Part shown: positions 35,526 to 45,745 of the stretch, one piece after another | Layout of the letters: each line of letters begins with the position of its first letter | How positions within the stretch are numbered: position 1 is the stretch's first letter | From: Agaricus subrufescens | Lineage: Eukaryota > Basidiomycota > Agaricomycetes > Agaricales > Agaricaceae | Direction of reading: 5' to 3' | Assembly: GCA_029945375.1 (NCBI GenBank) | Contig: CM057069.1 | Coordinates: 806,001-870,000 of the forward strand | DNA length: 64,000 bases | Program-made: the position numbers and the translations under genes | Notes under the pieces: model-generated | Told to the model about the DNA's origin: nothing | What the model saw: only the letters and a program-made list of their open reading frames with translations | The model's database searches: none

Positions 35526-36035
35526 AACCAAAGTAGTGGATGATAAAAACAGTTCCGACCACGGTTGGTGTTAAAACCTACAACACAAATACTAATTGGT
35601 GTAAAGATAATGCAGGCCCCCCCTGTGGCGCTTCTTCTACTCGAGAAGCCTGCTTTCCACCCTTTGCAGCAACGAGTGGCGTTCCCGGATTGTGTTTACT
35701 AGTATACTACTGGCGTAATCACTTTCCTCAGCTCCCCTATCCTGAAAAAAATACTATCCTTAATTAATCATCGCTTCCAGAGTAACATGTAGGCAGTAGA
35801 CAAGCCAGACAGGCATATGAACCCAAATTTTGAGTACTTTATCAATGGCAAGAGGGGCGAGGAAAGAGATAGATCCATGTGTGGACAAACGGCACGTCGG
35901 CAATCACCGGATCATTTGATATAAGTCAGCTATAAATAGCGTCTTCGAACTCTCCGGCATTAAGCTTACCGGACAGAACGGCTATTACTGATCCTCACCG
36001 CACACCTCTTCCTCGTACCATACTTTCCTCCCGCG
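35526..36035. other. intergenic, divergent side of the oxidase promoter
   Basis: A 510 bp stretch between the GH79 relic and the acyl-CoA oxidase start. A 75-codon plus frame (35540-35767) has no domain. A TATAAATA-type motif occurs at 35930-35937, about 100 bp before the oxidase ATG. Confidence 0.45.
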
Positions 36036-38687
36036 ATGTCCACCACCCATGACGCAAATAAGCAAACCGGCATCGACATGTCCAATGCACGGCGTAGTAC
36101 CTCCGTTGATGTCACCTCGATATGCCAACTTCTCAACAGTGCGTCATTTTGATATGCGAGGCTTCGCTTCCTTGTCGCTTAAGGCTTTCGCGTAGATGGA
36201 CGTACGCAATGGGAGACTCGCCAGAAGATTGTCGCTGTATTGAGCAAGGATCCTGTATTTGACAAGAGCCAACGGTACGTACCTGTGCATTCATATGCAC
36301 GAGAAGTACTAAGCAGCTTGTGTATCAAGTCATTACCAGACCAAAACAGAGCGATATACGAGAGGTCTTGCCATGATAAACCGTGTTTATGAGCTTCAAG
36401 TTATCCATAAGTGGTCCCAATACGAAGTTCAAGTCGCCTTCAACAGCATCGACGAGGCACTCCCTATCGGGTTACATAATATCGGTACGAAAGTCTGCCT
36501 CCTGACACTCCCCATTGCAATCAACGATATGTGTCCTTCTAGCATTCCAGCCTCCCATCATGTCACAAGGATCCCCCGAACTACTCAAAGAATACGGGTC
36601 GCTTGTCGCAAACCGCGGAATTCTTGGTTGCTACCTACAGACAGAACTAGCCCATGGCTCAAACGTATCCAGCCTTGAAACAACCGCTACTTATATTCCC
36701 GAAACCAAAGAGTTCGAGATTCACTCACCGACATTGTCGAGTACAAAATGGTGGATTGGCGCAGTTGGAAAGACCGCAACTCATGGAGTCGTTCAAGCCA
36801 AACTCATTCTCGGAGGTCAAGATTACGGACCACATCTGTTTTTCGTCCAACTGAGGTCCCTGGGTATGCGCACATTGCGTTCTGTTACCCATCCGCGACT
36901 CTAATAGAAGCCTTGTTTCCAGAAACTCACAAGTGCATGCCTGGCATTGTGATCGGTGATATTGGGCCCAAGGTTCTCGGTGGCACCGTTGCGAATGACA
37001 ATGGATTCGTCCGCTTTGACCGTATTCGTATCCCTAAATCGCAGATGCTTTCTAAATTTTCTCAGGTCACGGATGATGGCAAGTATGTCCGACCACCTCA
37101 CGCGAAATTGAGTTATGGAGGGGCAAGTGTATCTAAACATTTTTGTCAATATTTCCCTTTGACCATATTATTAGATGTTGTACATCCGTACATCCATGGT
37201 AGGGAACAGTGGATGGGCCATTGCTAAAGGTACATCTATCTACCACTGTGTCTCGTTCATCACTATACATCACTCCCTTAGCTGCCACTGTAGCTATTCG
37301 TTACGCTACTGTTCGTCGCCAGGGAGAGAAGGGCCCTGATGGCCTAGAACGTCAAATCATATCTTATCCTTCCGTCCACATCCGACTCTTGCCGATCCTC
37401 TCACATGCCTACGTCTATATTCAACTTGGGAAGGTTTTGGTTCGTCATTACGCTCCATTCGACTTCATTAACCATGAACTTATACCACATCTACAAAGAC
37501 GCGATTGTTCGATGCCATGTCCAGCCGCTTGCAGCAGAAAGATACATCCCTTCTCCCCGAGATGCATGCTATCACAAGTGGACTTAAGACTACAGCAACC
37601 ACGACTACTATACAAGACGTTGAGACCGCTCGACGATCCATGGGTGGTCATGGTTATAGCGCCTTTTCCGGTCTTGGGTCTTTATACGCGGATCAACTTC
37701 CAAGTGCAACGTACGTTGGCACTATCGTTCCAAATTAAACCAAACCCACAATTATGAACCTAGGTTCGAGGGCGACAACTACGTTCTAGACAAACAAGTC
37801 ATCCGCGCAGCATTAAAATCATATGCAAGCCTTCTCAAATCAAAAGATGTATCAAACCTCTCACCATCCACCGCCTATCTTCGCCTTCTTGTTGGAGGCA
37901 ACTCTCCGCCCTCGCTTCCCTCGGACCGTGAATGGCAAGACCCGGCTGTGTCTATATTACTTCTTGAATGGCGAGCGGCACTCCTTGTCCAGGAGTTGGC
38001 ACAACACGTCGATGATCAGGATGCCTCCGTAGCACAGAGAACAGCTCGAGCGATAACGGATGCCTTTGTTGCCGCGCGAGTCAAGGAGATGATCACAGAA
38101 ATACCAGAACATCTTCAAGATAGCGAGAGAAGCGCGAAGGTATTGGAGAAATTGTATCTATTGGTGCGTTCATCTCCTACTGATGATTCACTAAGGAGTT
38201 TACACTGTATACCGCCAGTATCTCTTAACAACACTTGAAGCTGGCGTCGTTGACCTACTATCTTTTGGTGCACTTGGTGTGGCAAGAGGCAAAAGCGACA
38301 TTACCCGCTCATTAAGAATTGCCATCACAAATCTATGCATGGAATTACTACCTGAAGCCATCGGCCTCACTGACGCTTTTGGGTTCACAGATTGGGAACT
38401 GGATAGGTTGACTATTTTCTGAATCTTAATTTCTAAAAGTCTCGTTCGCTGACAAGATTATACTAGTGCTCTTGGTGTTTACGATGGAAAGGTTTACGAA
38501 CAGCTCTGGCATCGTGCTCAGCTGGAACCACTAAACAAGACTGAAGTAACTCCAGCTTACGAGGTTCGTGATTAAAGCATTAAAGACAAAATAGTACATT
38601 CATACTCAAAATGATTTATAGGTGTCCATAAAACCTATTTTACAGCGTGGCCAACAGCAAGCCGCCTCTATGAGAACTAAACTTTAA
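36036..38687 (+). CDS. acyl-CoA oxidase (peroxisomal beta-oxidation, first step)
   Basis: Twelve exons: 36036-36138, 36184-36274, 36330-36484, 36543-36863, 36923-37122, 37175-37229, 37282-37433, 37499-37710, 37764-38163, 38219-38406, 38467-38563, 38622-38687; 679 residues, the usual length. It oxidises fatty acyl-CoA to trans-2-enoyl-CoA with FAD, yielding H2O2. Motifs: GCYLQTELAHGSNVSSLET (FAD/acyl binding), KWWIGAVGKTATH, HKCMPGIVIGDIGPK, TARRSMGGHGYS, and the catalytic Glu432 in SATFEGDN (usual YEGDN, here Phe). The C-terminus is RTKL, a weak PTS1-like tripeptide (TKL). The intron 37123-37174 is GC-AG (GCAAGT donor). Its last two exons are repeated downstream at 40674-40820. Confidence 0.95.
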
Positions 38688-40673
38688 AATAGTATTCGTC
38701 CTGTAGAATTAAACTCGCACCACATACCTCTGGTGCGCTCCAATGTATAACAATAATAGTGCTTCAATCCAATCTCCCCTCATAATTAAGCCACAGGGAC
38801 TGTAGTGTCCATGGTTTCAATACATCTCCAACTCGGGAGATACCGCTACTCAATGAGTAACATGAGCTTACTAGTTACCGATGATTCTTCAGCGGACCAT
38901 AGGGCTACCAACGAACTCAAGGATCACAACCGAAAATTTCAAAATACTTCCTATGCTATTTTTTCATATTATCTCATTCTTGGTCTACACTGTAGAGCGA
39001 TAATCTGGAGGGGCTTGTGATCCATGTGACCCATTATCCACAAGCTGGGCCTGGAGAACAAAGACCTGTTCTCGTGGCTCAGGCACCGCACCACTCCTTC
39101 CAACCACCTCCGCCGAACCTTCCTCCCGAGGTCTTGTTTCCCCTTCATTTCCTGCCTCCCTACATATAAAGTTGGAGGGGCCAGAACGCAGCGCCTTCTG
39201 CTTTTCTGATATTCTAATCAAATTTGGAGTGTAGGATGTTGGGGATAAGAATGGCAGCGGACTTTCTGTTGCCTTTTGTTCGCGTAGCCGCCGGCGATGC
39301 CGGCGGATCAAAAATATAGCTGTCAAGATAGCGACTAAGCCAAATAGTGGAACAAGAACAGCAGGTAGTATTTGAGAGATGCTGATCCTTGCAGGATTCG
39401 AGTTGGTCGAGAAATGCGTGGCGGAGGTTGACGGAGAGGTATGTGAGGGCCGTGAAGGAGTATGTGAGGACCGTGAAGGAGTATGTGAAGACAGTAAAGA
39501 GGTATCTGAGATGAATAGAGCCGTGGTCGGAGTCGTTGAGGAAGAGGGCTTTGACTGTGTTTTTAAGATTGTAATTTGGGAGGATTCCGCCGATAAAATG
39601 GAGATAAAGCCAGGTGGTGCTGTGGTCGTAGTAGTGGATTCAGACTCGATCTGCCTTGTCTTTGTCGTCGTATTGGGTGTAGGGAACCCTGTAGCTATAA
39701 TGACAGTAGGAAACTGCTCTGCTGTTGCACTGGAAGTAGGTTGGATTATCGGTTCTGCCGATGTAGTGGAAACATATTCGACTTTTACAGTTGGACTAGA
39801 GCCGGCCACGGTAGGAGATGGAATTCGAGGAGTAGATTGAACGTTTTGGAAGGGTTTAAGATTAGAGGAAGGTTGATCATCTTCACTGGATATTGTGTTA
39901 GGGGAAGGTTGATCATCTTGGGCGGACACAATATCAGAGGGAGGTTGGGCATCTTGGGGGGGTATAGTGTTAGGGGGATCCATTTGCAAGGTTACCGCCA
40001 GCGTCGTCCAGACCTCCAGATTCCTTAATTAAAAAAAAAAACAGGATCTCCAACTTCTTAGTAGATTGGCAGATGAGTATAATTAATGTAGTAACAAGCG
40101 AATCGCCACATACCAAGTGAAAGCCGGGCACTGACAACGCCGAAGACCAAGTTCAGCAGAGACGAAGGTGAACCTGGGATTAGCTGCCGAGTGTCAATTA
40201 TATCTTTCTCACTGCTTTATACGCCACTTTTACATTCCTAAAGCCTTTTGTTTCTGTATCTGTTATAGTTCCGGCGTGCCCGAGAAATGATGCTGTCTTA
40301 CGGGGCCACTAGGCATCATGGGCTGGCTGGGAAATCTTCTGTCGGTTAGCCATAAAAGCACTAATGAAACCAAGTAGTCTCAAAAGTCATGAGGATGTTG
40401 AAAAGTAACCTTACCTATACTAGATCCTCACTGCTGGGATTCGGGCATTAGATTACACCGTCATCACGGCATAATGCCTGATCACCATCCTATTGATATC
40501 ACCAGGCAGTGCACCAACGCCAGACCTGCTCGGAAGCTGAGAAATCTGCTGCAGTCATAGAGAAGGTCAATATAACCTAAACCCATGATGACTGCATTTT
40601 TTCCACACGCTCGTTGCGAACTGCGGAACTGGTTCATTCGACTCGTAATACAAGTACATTTCCCAAGACTGAT
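38536..40673. repeat. tandem segmental duplication, unit A (about 2.1 kb)
   Basis: Direct repeat with unit B (40674-42629). It starts inside exon 11 of the acyl-CoA oxidase (CAAGACTGAAGTAACTCCAG) and ends with ACAAGTACATTTCC, immediately followed by unit B starting CAAGACTGATGTAACTCCAG. It carries the oxidase 3' end, a complete minus-strand membrane-protein gene and its upstream region. Confidence 0.85.
38985..39983 (-). CDS. single-pass membrane protein with Ser/Thr-rich ectodomain (copy A)
   Basis: Single frame of 332 residues from the ATG at 39983 (MDPPNTIPPQDAQPP). About 200 serine/threonine/proline-rich residues are followed by the transmembrane helix ILPAVLVPLFGLVAILTAIF and a basic stop-transfer RRHRRRLREQK. 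A cytoplasmic tail ends in VFVLQAQLVDNGSHG and SQAPPDYRSTV. The PPDY-type end could bind WW domains (inference). There is no signal peptide at the chosen start. Codons upstream (VWTTLAVTLQ) are open, so a short first exon with a signal peptide may have been missed. Orientation with the tail inside follows the positive-inside rule. Family unknown to me; paralogue of 41035-41952. Confidence 0.75.
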   Translation of the reverse strand: MDPPNTIPPQDAQPPSDIVSAQDDQPSPNTISSEDDQPSSNLKPFQNVQSTPRIPSPTVAGSSPTVKVEYVSTTSAEPIIQPTSSATAEQFPTVIIATGFPTPNTTTKTRQIESESTTTTTAPPGFISILSAESSQITILKTQSKPSSSTTPTTALFISDTSLLSSHTPSRSSHTPSRPSHTSPSTSATHFSTNSNPARISISQILPAVLVPLFGLVAILTAIFLIRRHRRRLREQKATESPLPFLSPTSYTPNLIRISEKQKALRSGPSNFICREAGNEGETRPREEGSAEVVGRSGAVPEPREQVFVLQAQLVDNGSHGSQAPPDYRSTV

Positions 40674-40820
40674 GTAACTCCAGCTTACGAGGTTCGTGAT
40701 CGAAGCATTAATGACAAAATAGTACATTCATACTCAAAATGATTTATAGGTGTCCATAAAGCTTATTTTACAGCGTGGTCAACAGCAAGCCGCCTCTATG
40801 AGAACTAAACTCGCACCACG
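40674..40820 (+). pseudogene. duplicated 3' end of acyl-CoA oxidase
   Basis: This repeats the end of exon 11 (GTAACTCCAGCTTACGAG), the last intron with its GT...TTTATAG ends, and exon 12 (VSIKLILQRGQQQAASMRTKL). After CTAAACT the sequence runs into CGCACC instead of the TTTAA containing the stop, so the reading frame does not end at the original position. With no upstream exons it cannot make an enzyme. It is carried along by the tandem duplication. Confidence 0.85.
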
Positions 40821-41034
40821 CATCTGTGGCGCTCTTCAATGTATAACAATATTAATGATTCAATATAATCTCCACTCATAATGAAATTACAGGGACTAAA
40901 CTCGAGAAATATCGCTACTCAAGGAGCAACATAAGTTTACTAGCTACCGAAGATTCCACAGCTGCCCATAATACTATCAACGAAAAATCTTATAATAATC
41001 CTTATGCCATCTTACATATTACCTCATTCTTGAT

Positions 41035-41952
41035 TTACACTGCAGAGCTATAATCTGGAGGGGCATGTGATCCATGTAGCTCGATATCCGCAAGTTGAGC
41101 CTGGAGAACAAAAATCTGTTCTCGTAGCTCAGGAACCGCACCACTCCCTCCAACCACCTCCGTCGAAACATCCTCTCGTGGTCTAGACTCTCCTTCTCTT
41201 CCCACCGACAAACCCTCATCATAAACAAAGTTGCAAAAACCAGAATGCAGTTCACTCCGTTTTTCTGATATTTCGACCCCACTCGGAGTGTGAGGTGAGT
41301 GGGATAGGAATGGCAATGGGTTTTCTTTTGCCTTTTGTTCGCGTAGCCGCCGACGAGATCGCCGGATCAAAAATACAGCTGTCAGGATAACGATTAAGCC
41401 AAATAGTGGAACAAGAACGGCAGGTAATATTTGAGAGATGCTGATCCTTGCAGGATCCGAGTTGGTCAAGAAATGCGTGGCTGAGGTCGATGGAGGGATG
41501 TACGAGGTTAGTGAAGAGGTAGGTGGGGATAGTAAAGGGGTATCTGAGGTGAATGAAGTCGTGGTTGGAGTCATTGCGGAAGAGTGATCTGAATGTATTT
41601 TTGGAATGGGAAGCTTGGAGGATTCCGTCGATAAAATGGGAGTAGATCTAGGTGGTGCTGTAGTCGTAGTTTTGAATCCAGAGTCGATCTGCCTTGTCTT
41701 TGTCGTCGTAATGGGAGTAGGCAACCTTGTAGTTGTAGTGGAAGTAAGCATGGTTTGCTCTGTTGTTGTACTGGAAGTAGGTTGTATCATCGTCTCTTCC
41801 GAAGCGGTGGGAGTAGGGTCGATTGTTGAGGATGAAGTAGAGTGGGTCACGGTAGTAAGTGGAGTTTCAGGAATCGAGTTAGCATCTGGGGGGAGTATAG
41901 TAATAGGGGATGGTTTGGCATCTTGGAGGGGTATAGTGTTAGGGGGATCCAT
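41035..41952 (-). CDS. single-pass membrane protein with Ser/Thr-rich ectodomain (copy B)
   Basis: Single frame of 305 residues from the ATG at 41952 (MDPPNTIPLQDAKPSP), paralogous to 38985-39983. Same plan: a threonine/serine/proline-rich N-terminal region, the transmembrane helix ILPAVLVPLFGLIVILTAVF, a basic RRSRRRLREQK, and a tail ending SHAPPDYSSAV. The transmembrane segment and flanks are nearly unchanged between copies, while the ectodomain has length changes (27 residues shorter overall) and many substitutions. That is expected for a low-complexity outer domain, or for faster evolution outside the membrane. The upstream open codons (KVWTRLVVTLQ) are also conserved. No known domain. 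Confidence 0.75.
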   Translation of the reverse strand: MDPPNTIPLQDAKPSPITILPPDANSIPETPLTTVTHSTSSSTIDPTPTASEETMIQPTSSTTTEQTMLTSTTTTRLPTPITTTKTRQIDSGFKTTTTAPPRSTPILSTESSKLPIPKIHSDHSSAMTPTTTSFTSDTPLLSPPTSSLTSYIPPSTSATHFLTNSDPARISISQILPAVLVPLFGLIVILTAVFLIRRSRRRLREQKAKENPLPFLSHSPHTPSGVEISEKRSELHSGFCNFVYDEGLSVGREGESRPREDVSTEVVGGSGAVPELREQIFVLQAQLADIELHGSHAPPDYSSAV

Positions 41953-42741
41953 TTGCAAAGTTACCACCAGCCTCGTCCAGACCTTCAAATTCCTTGATTG
42001 AAAACAGGATCTCCAACTTCCTAGCAGGTTGGCGGATGAGTATAACTAAGGTAGCAGCAAGCCAATCACCACATACCAAGCGAAATACAGACACTGACAA
42101 CGTCGAAGACCAAGTTCAGAGACGAAGGTATGCCTGGGATCAGCTGTCGAGTATGAGGTTTATCTTTCTCACTGCTTTATCCGCTACTCTCGCATTCATA
42201 GAAGTCTTTGTTTCTGGCTCCATCATAGCTCCGTGCTCGAGAAACGATGCCATCTTACGAAGCCATTTTGCATCATGCGCTGGCTGGGAATTCATCGGCT
42301 AGCCATAAAAGATCTGCCGAAACCGGGTCATCTCAGAAGCCATGGTGATGTTGAAGAGTAGTCTTACCTATACTAGATGCTCACAGCAGTGAATCAGACA
42401 CTAAATTACACCATCATCATCATGAGAACATGATAAATACGAGGTCTGATCATCATCCTGTTGATATCACCAGGCAGTGTACCCAAATCAGTCTTGCTCG
42501 GCGGTTGAGAAAAACGCCGAGTGACAGAGAAGGTCAATATAGCCTCAACTCATGATAATCAGCGTTTGCTCCAACCTCGTTGCAAACTGCGGCATTGATT
42601 CATTCGATTCGTGATACAAGTACATTTCCATCTTTGAATGTTCTGTAACATGTAAAACAAATGTAACATCAAATAACAGTGAAATAGCCATACAAGAGAT
42701 GTGCAAAAAAATGAACAATTCCCTTCTTCCCTTCATTTAGC
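41953..42741. other. remainder of duplication unit B and La 3' flank
   Basis: Positions up to 42629 are the upstream part of unit B; beyond that is the 3' flank of the La gene. A 102-codon plus frame at 41994-42302 has no domain and is not kept open in unit A. Confidence 0.5.
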
Positions 42742-44587
42742 CTACGAAGCTGGCGCAGCCTCTCCATCATTTGTTTTGACCTTCTTCGCAGCACTCTCAC
42801 TAGCCAAAACTGGAGGAGCGTTAACACCTCTCACACCGGCATCATGTGAACCGTCGGGTTCTACTGCTCTTTTCCTTTTTTCTCCTGCTTGTGTTTGATC
42901 TTCTTTCCCTTCCTTTGTAGCAGCATCATGAGTTCCATTTTGTCGGTCTCCGCCTGAACGGCCACCCTTTCCACCGCGACCACCTCTACCACCCCCACGG
43001 CCACCGCGCCCGCCACGCCCGCCACGACCTCCTCTACCCCCTCTGTTTGAAGAGAAAGTTCCGCTAGCAGCACTCAATGCGGCTTTGGCAGCAACTTGAG
43101 CACGCTCGATTTGGAACGCTTTTTCGTCTTCCTCTATGTCAAAGAGAGCTCGTGAATGGTAATTAGGTAGCGATGACAGGGGACCAACCGGATGGCGTTG
43201 TCCAGGTGACCGGTTTTTTGTTGATAGTTCTAATGGTATCTTTCACGAATGAAATTTCATCCTCCGTCAATGCCTTTTGGAAACCAACAAGGCCCGAGTC
43301 ATCACCGCGTGAGTACTTGATGTAAGGAGCGCGATTATCGAATTTTGTTTTTAGTGGTTCCTGAAGGTTACGCTCTTTTACATGATCCCCGTAATTTTGA
43401 GATTGATGAAGCCTACCTTGATCTCTGCCCAAGAGACATCCCCACCACAACCATCAAATTTCAGAGTAGCACCCTTGATGAAGGGCACATCTTCAGTTTT
43501 GACAGTACCATTCCCCTCGTCGTCCTTGTGAATCAGTAAATTCGTGCCCATGAAGTCGAGGAAAACCTCTTTAGGGGTATCGTCAGTTTTTTTCTTGTCA
43601 TCTTTATTCAGTTCGAGGAACGCATTGAAACCACGGGGGCGGGTCATTAGTTCGCGTCTGTTTTTGGCAGCTTTGCCCGTGAGGCCTTTCTCCTTGATCT
43701 TCATTTCACAATAATCCTCTCTGAAAAGGTATTAGATAGATGCCGGGTGAGAACAGTCCATGGAGCGTACTTTGTCATAATAAGGAGGTCCTTTCCATCC
43801 CAAGTAGGTTTTGGGTCAGCATTCAAGAATGCATCTACGCTGGTAGAGTCAGCGAACTCAACAAACACGGAGCCCTGATTGAACACAGCGCAGTGAGCGA
43901 TTGGTAGATAAAATGAGCGAAAGAGGGAAATCACCTTGAATTTTTTCTCCTCATCCCTTCTCATCCGCACAGCATTAGTCCTTCCATACTTGTTGAAGAA
44001 ATCCTCCATACGGGTCTGCAGAGTTGGCTCTTCTTCCCCGAAGCCTTTCTGTTCAACGCAAATCGGATTAGCATTGGCCTTATTTCCGCACAGAAGGAGT
44101 ACGTACCGCATATATGCTCCTCTCGAACTGATTTTTGGGCTCTTCAACTTCGGTTGTCCTCCGGACATTCGTCTTGGATTCATCGACTTCCAGGAAAGTA
44201 CTATCTTGGAGACTTTGGAGCAGCCAATCAAGGCCCTCTGGTTGATATTCCCGCATGCGTTTAAATGAAGCAATAGTTTTGATGGGGACCCAATGTTCTG
44301 GTGTCTTCGAATGCAACGTCCACATGAACCTAATAATAAGGTATCAAATGCTGGAGCACAAAACAGAGTTCAATCAGCGCGCACTTGTCGAAAGGCAAAT
44401 TCGCATCGGCGAAATAGAATTCCACTGGAATTAAAGATGCGAACCTGAATGTCAAACGTAGGCTTCAGTTGGATCGGGGAATCCTACCTTGCCGCATAGC
44501 CCTCAATTTTTTGTCGCTGTCGTCTCCAGCAGCGCCGTTTTCCGTAGCGGGTGGTGCAGCAGGGTTCTCGATGACGACGTCTGCCAT
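42742..44587 (-). CDS. La ribonucleoprotein (RNA polymerase III transcript chaperone)
   Basis: Exons 44587-44488, 44424-44385, 44329-44107, 44048-43935, 43874-43771, 43720-43417, 43360-43189, 43133-42742; phases close, 482 residues. It binds the 3' UUU-OH ends of nascent pol III transcripts and assists tRNA maturation in the nucleus. The La motif runs from VEFYFADANLPFDKFMW through HWVPIKTIASFKRM. RRM1 contains GFGEEEPTLQTRMEDFF and KGSVFVEFADS. A second, atypical RRM follows (about residues 230-345, EVFLDFMGTNLLIHK). The tail is an RGG-type glycine/arginine run followed by a lysine-rich nuclear signal (GEKRKRAVE). The longer RGG tail is more like metazoan or filamentous-fungal La than yeast Lhp1. 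Exon 2 is only 40 nt. Confidence 0.94.
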
Positions 44588-45745
44588 GCCTTTTTTTTTT
44601 GGAGAATGAAAGAGATAAATTAATAGATAAGGAGAGGAGAGGTCGGGGGTTGGAGTAGGTGAAGTTGACAAGTTGTGACAAGAAATAAATCACAGATGTG
44701 ATGCAACGGATAAGTCAATGGGTTAGGGTTACCGAACAGACAGATCGACACTTGAAACGCGTAGACTACACATATACTTCCTCTCGAACTCGACTGCTAC
44801 CGCCAGGTGTTGTACCAGTATCTGCTGCGGATATGGCCTATAAGAGCCTCGCAACCCTGCGCTTGATTTTTCTGGAATCTCCACAAATCACGCTTCTTCT
44901 TGTGGATGAGGATCTGTGTTGCGTGTACTGTACTGAGGCCATCTAGAATTCGTTGGAAAAATGACAGTGCTCGTCTGACGGTCCTCTTCATTCAAGGTGT
45001 TTGCTATCTTATGGAGAATCTCGAGTTGTGCCCCTATGTGCTTATTTCTGCTTTGAAGGAGACCGCTCTCGATTCCTGCTGGTCGCAACTATCAATACCG
45101 CGAGCGTACAGCTCTATTAAGGTAAATGTGCCTGTTGCTAGATTGCTCAAGGGTCGAATTCGGGCTAGAATGAAGAATCCAGCGTAGCGTCGCCTGGTGG
45201 GTATGCCAACAGATCCGCTCCTTTTTGACGTAAATCAAAATGATCCTACTCAGCCATGGTTATTAGGCGCGTGGGGGGCGTCCATTGTCGATTATCTCCC
45301 AGCCACACGCTCCAGATACGCAGGACACAATCGTCTTCCTCTGCTCCTCCTCTTCACTCCCGGTGCGCAAGGTCCGAAAGGATCTCAGCCTCATCGCTCC
45401 TGGATCCACCACGCTGCGGGCTCAGCGTATCCACCCAGGAATATCACGCTTGCAACCAGGACATTGACAGGCTTAATCTCTCGCGTCTGGTGCCACCGCC
45501 CAAAGTCATCAGGCGTGAGTACAGTACTCTGATGTCATCTATCGTCGTTATTGTCCCAAAATATCTATCCCCCTATGTAACCCCGCTGACCTTATATTTC
45601 TTAGAACATCGTTGGTGGCGCAAATACCTTCTGTCTTCTGCTCCTCATCGCCTTCTGACCTGTTGTCCGCGTGTTCGGCCTTGGCCCCTCACTTTCCTTT
45701 AAATTGCTCCAGTACACCTGGCTCTACGGTCATTACTCGCCTGCG
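44588..45745. other. intergenic with unassigned short frames
   Basis: A 1.16 kb gap between La and the glucanase. Overlapping minus frames (44797-44991 and 44888-45088, the latter with IGAQLEILHKIANTLNEEDR) and a plus frame at 44900-45187 have moderately coding-like composition but no domain and no convincing splice model. The 100 bp upstream of La is pyrimidine-rich in the sense direction. Confidence 0.4.

Larger units (their letters stand above)
40674..42629. repeat. tandem segmental duplication, unit B (about 2.0 kb)
   Basis: Second copy of unit A in the same orientation. Both ends are sharp: it begins at the copy of oxidase exon 11 and ends with ATACAAGTACATTTCC at 42629. Similarity is visible along the whole unit, including non-coding parts such as GGTCAATATA(A/G)CCT and ACAGGATCTCCAACTTC, with small gaps. 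Confidence 0.85.
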
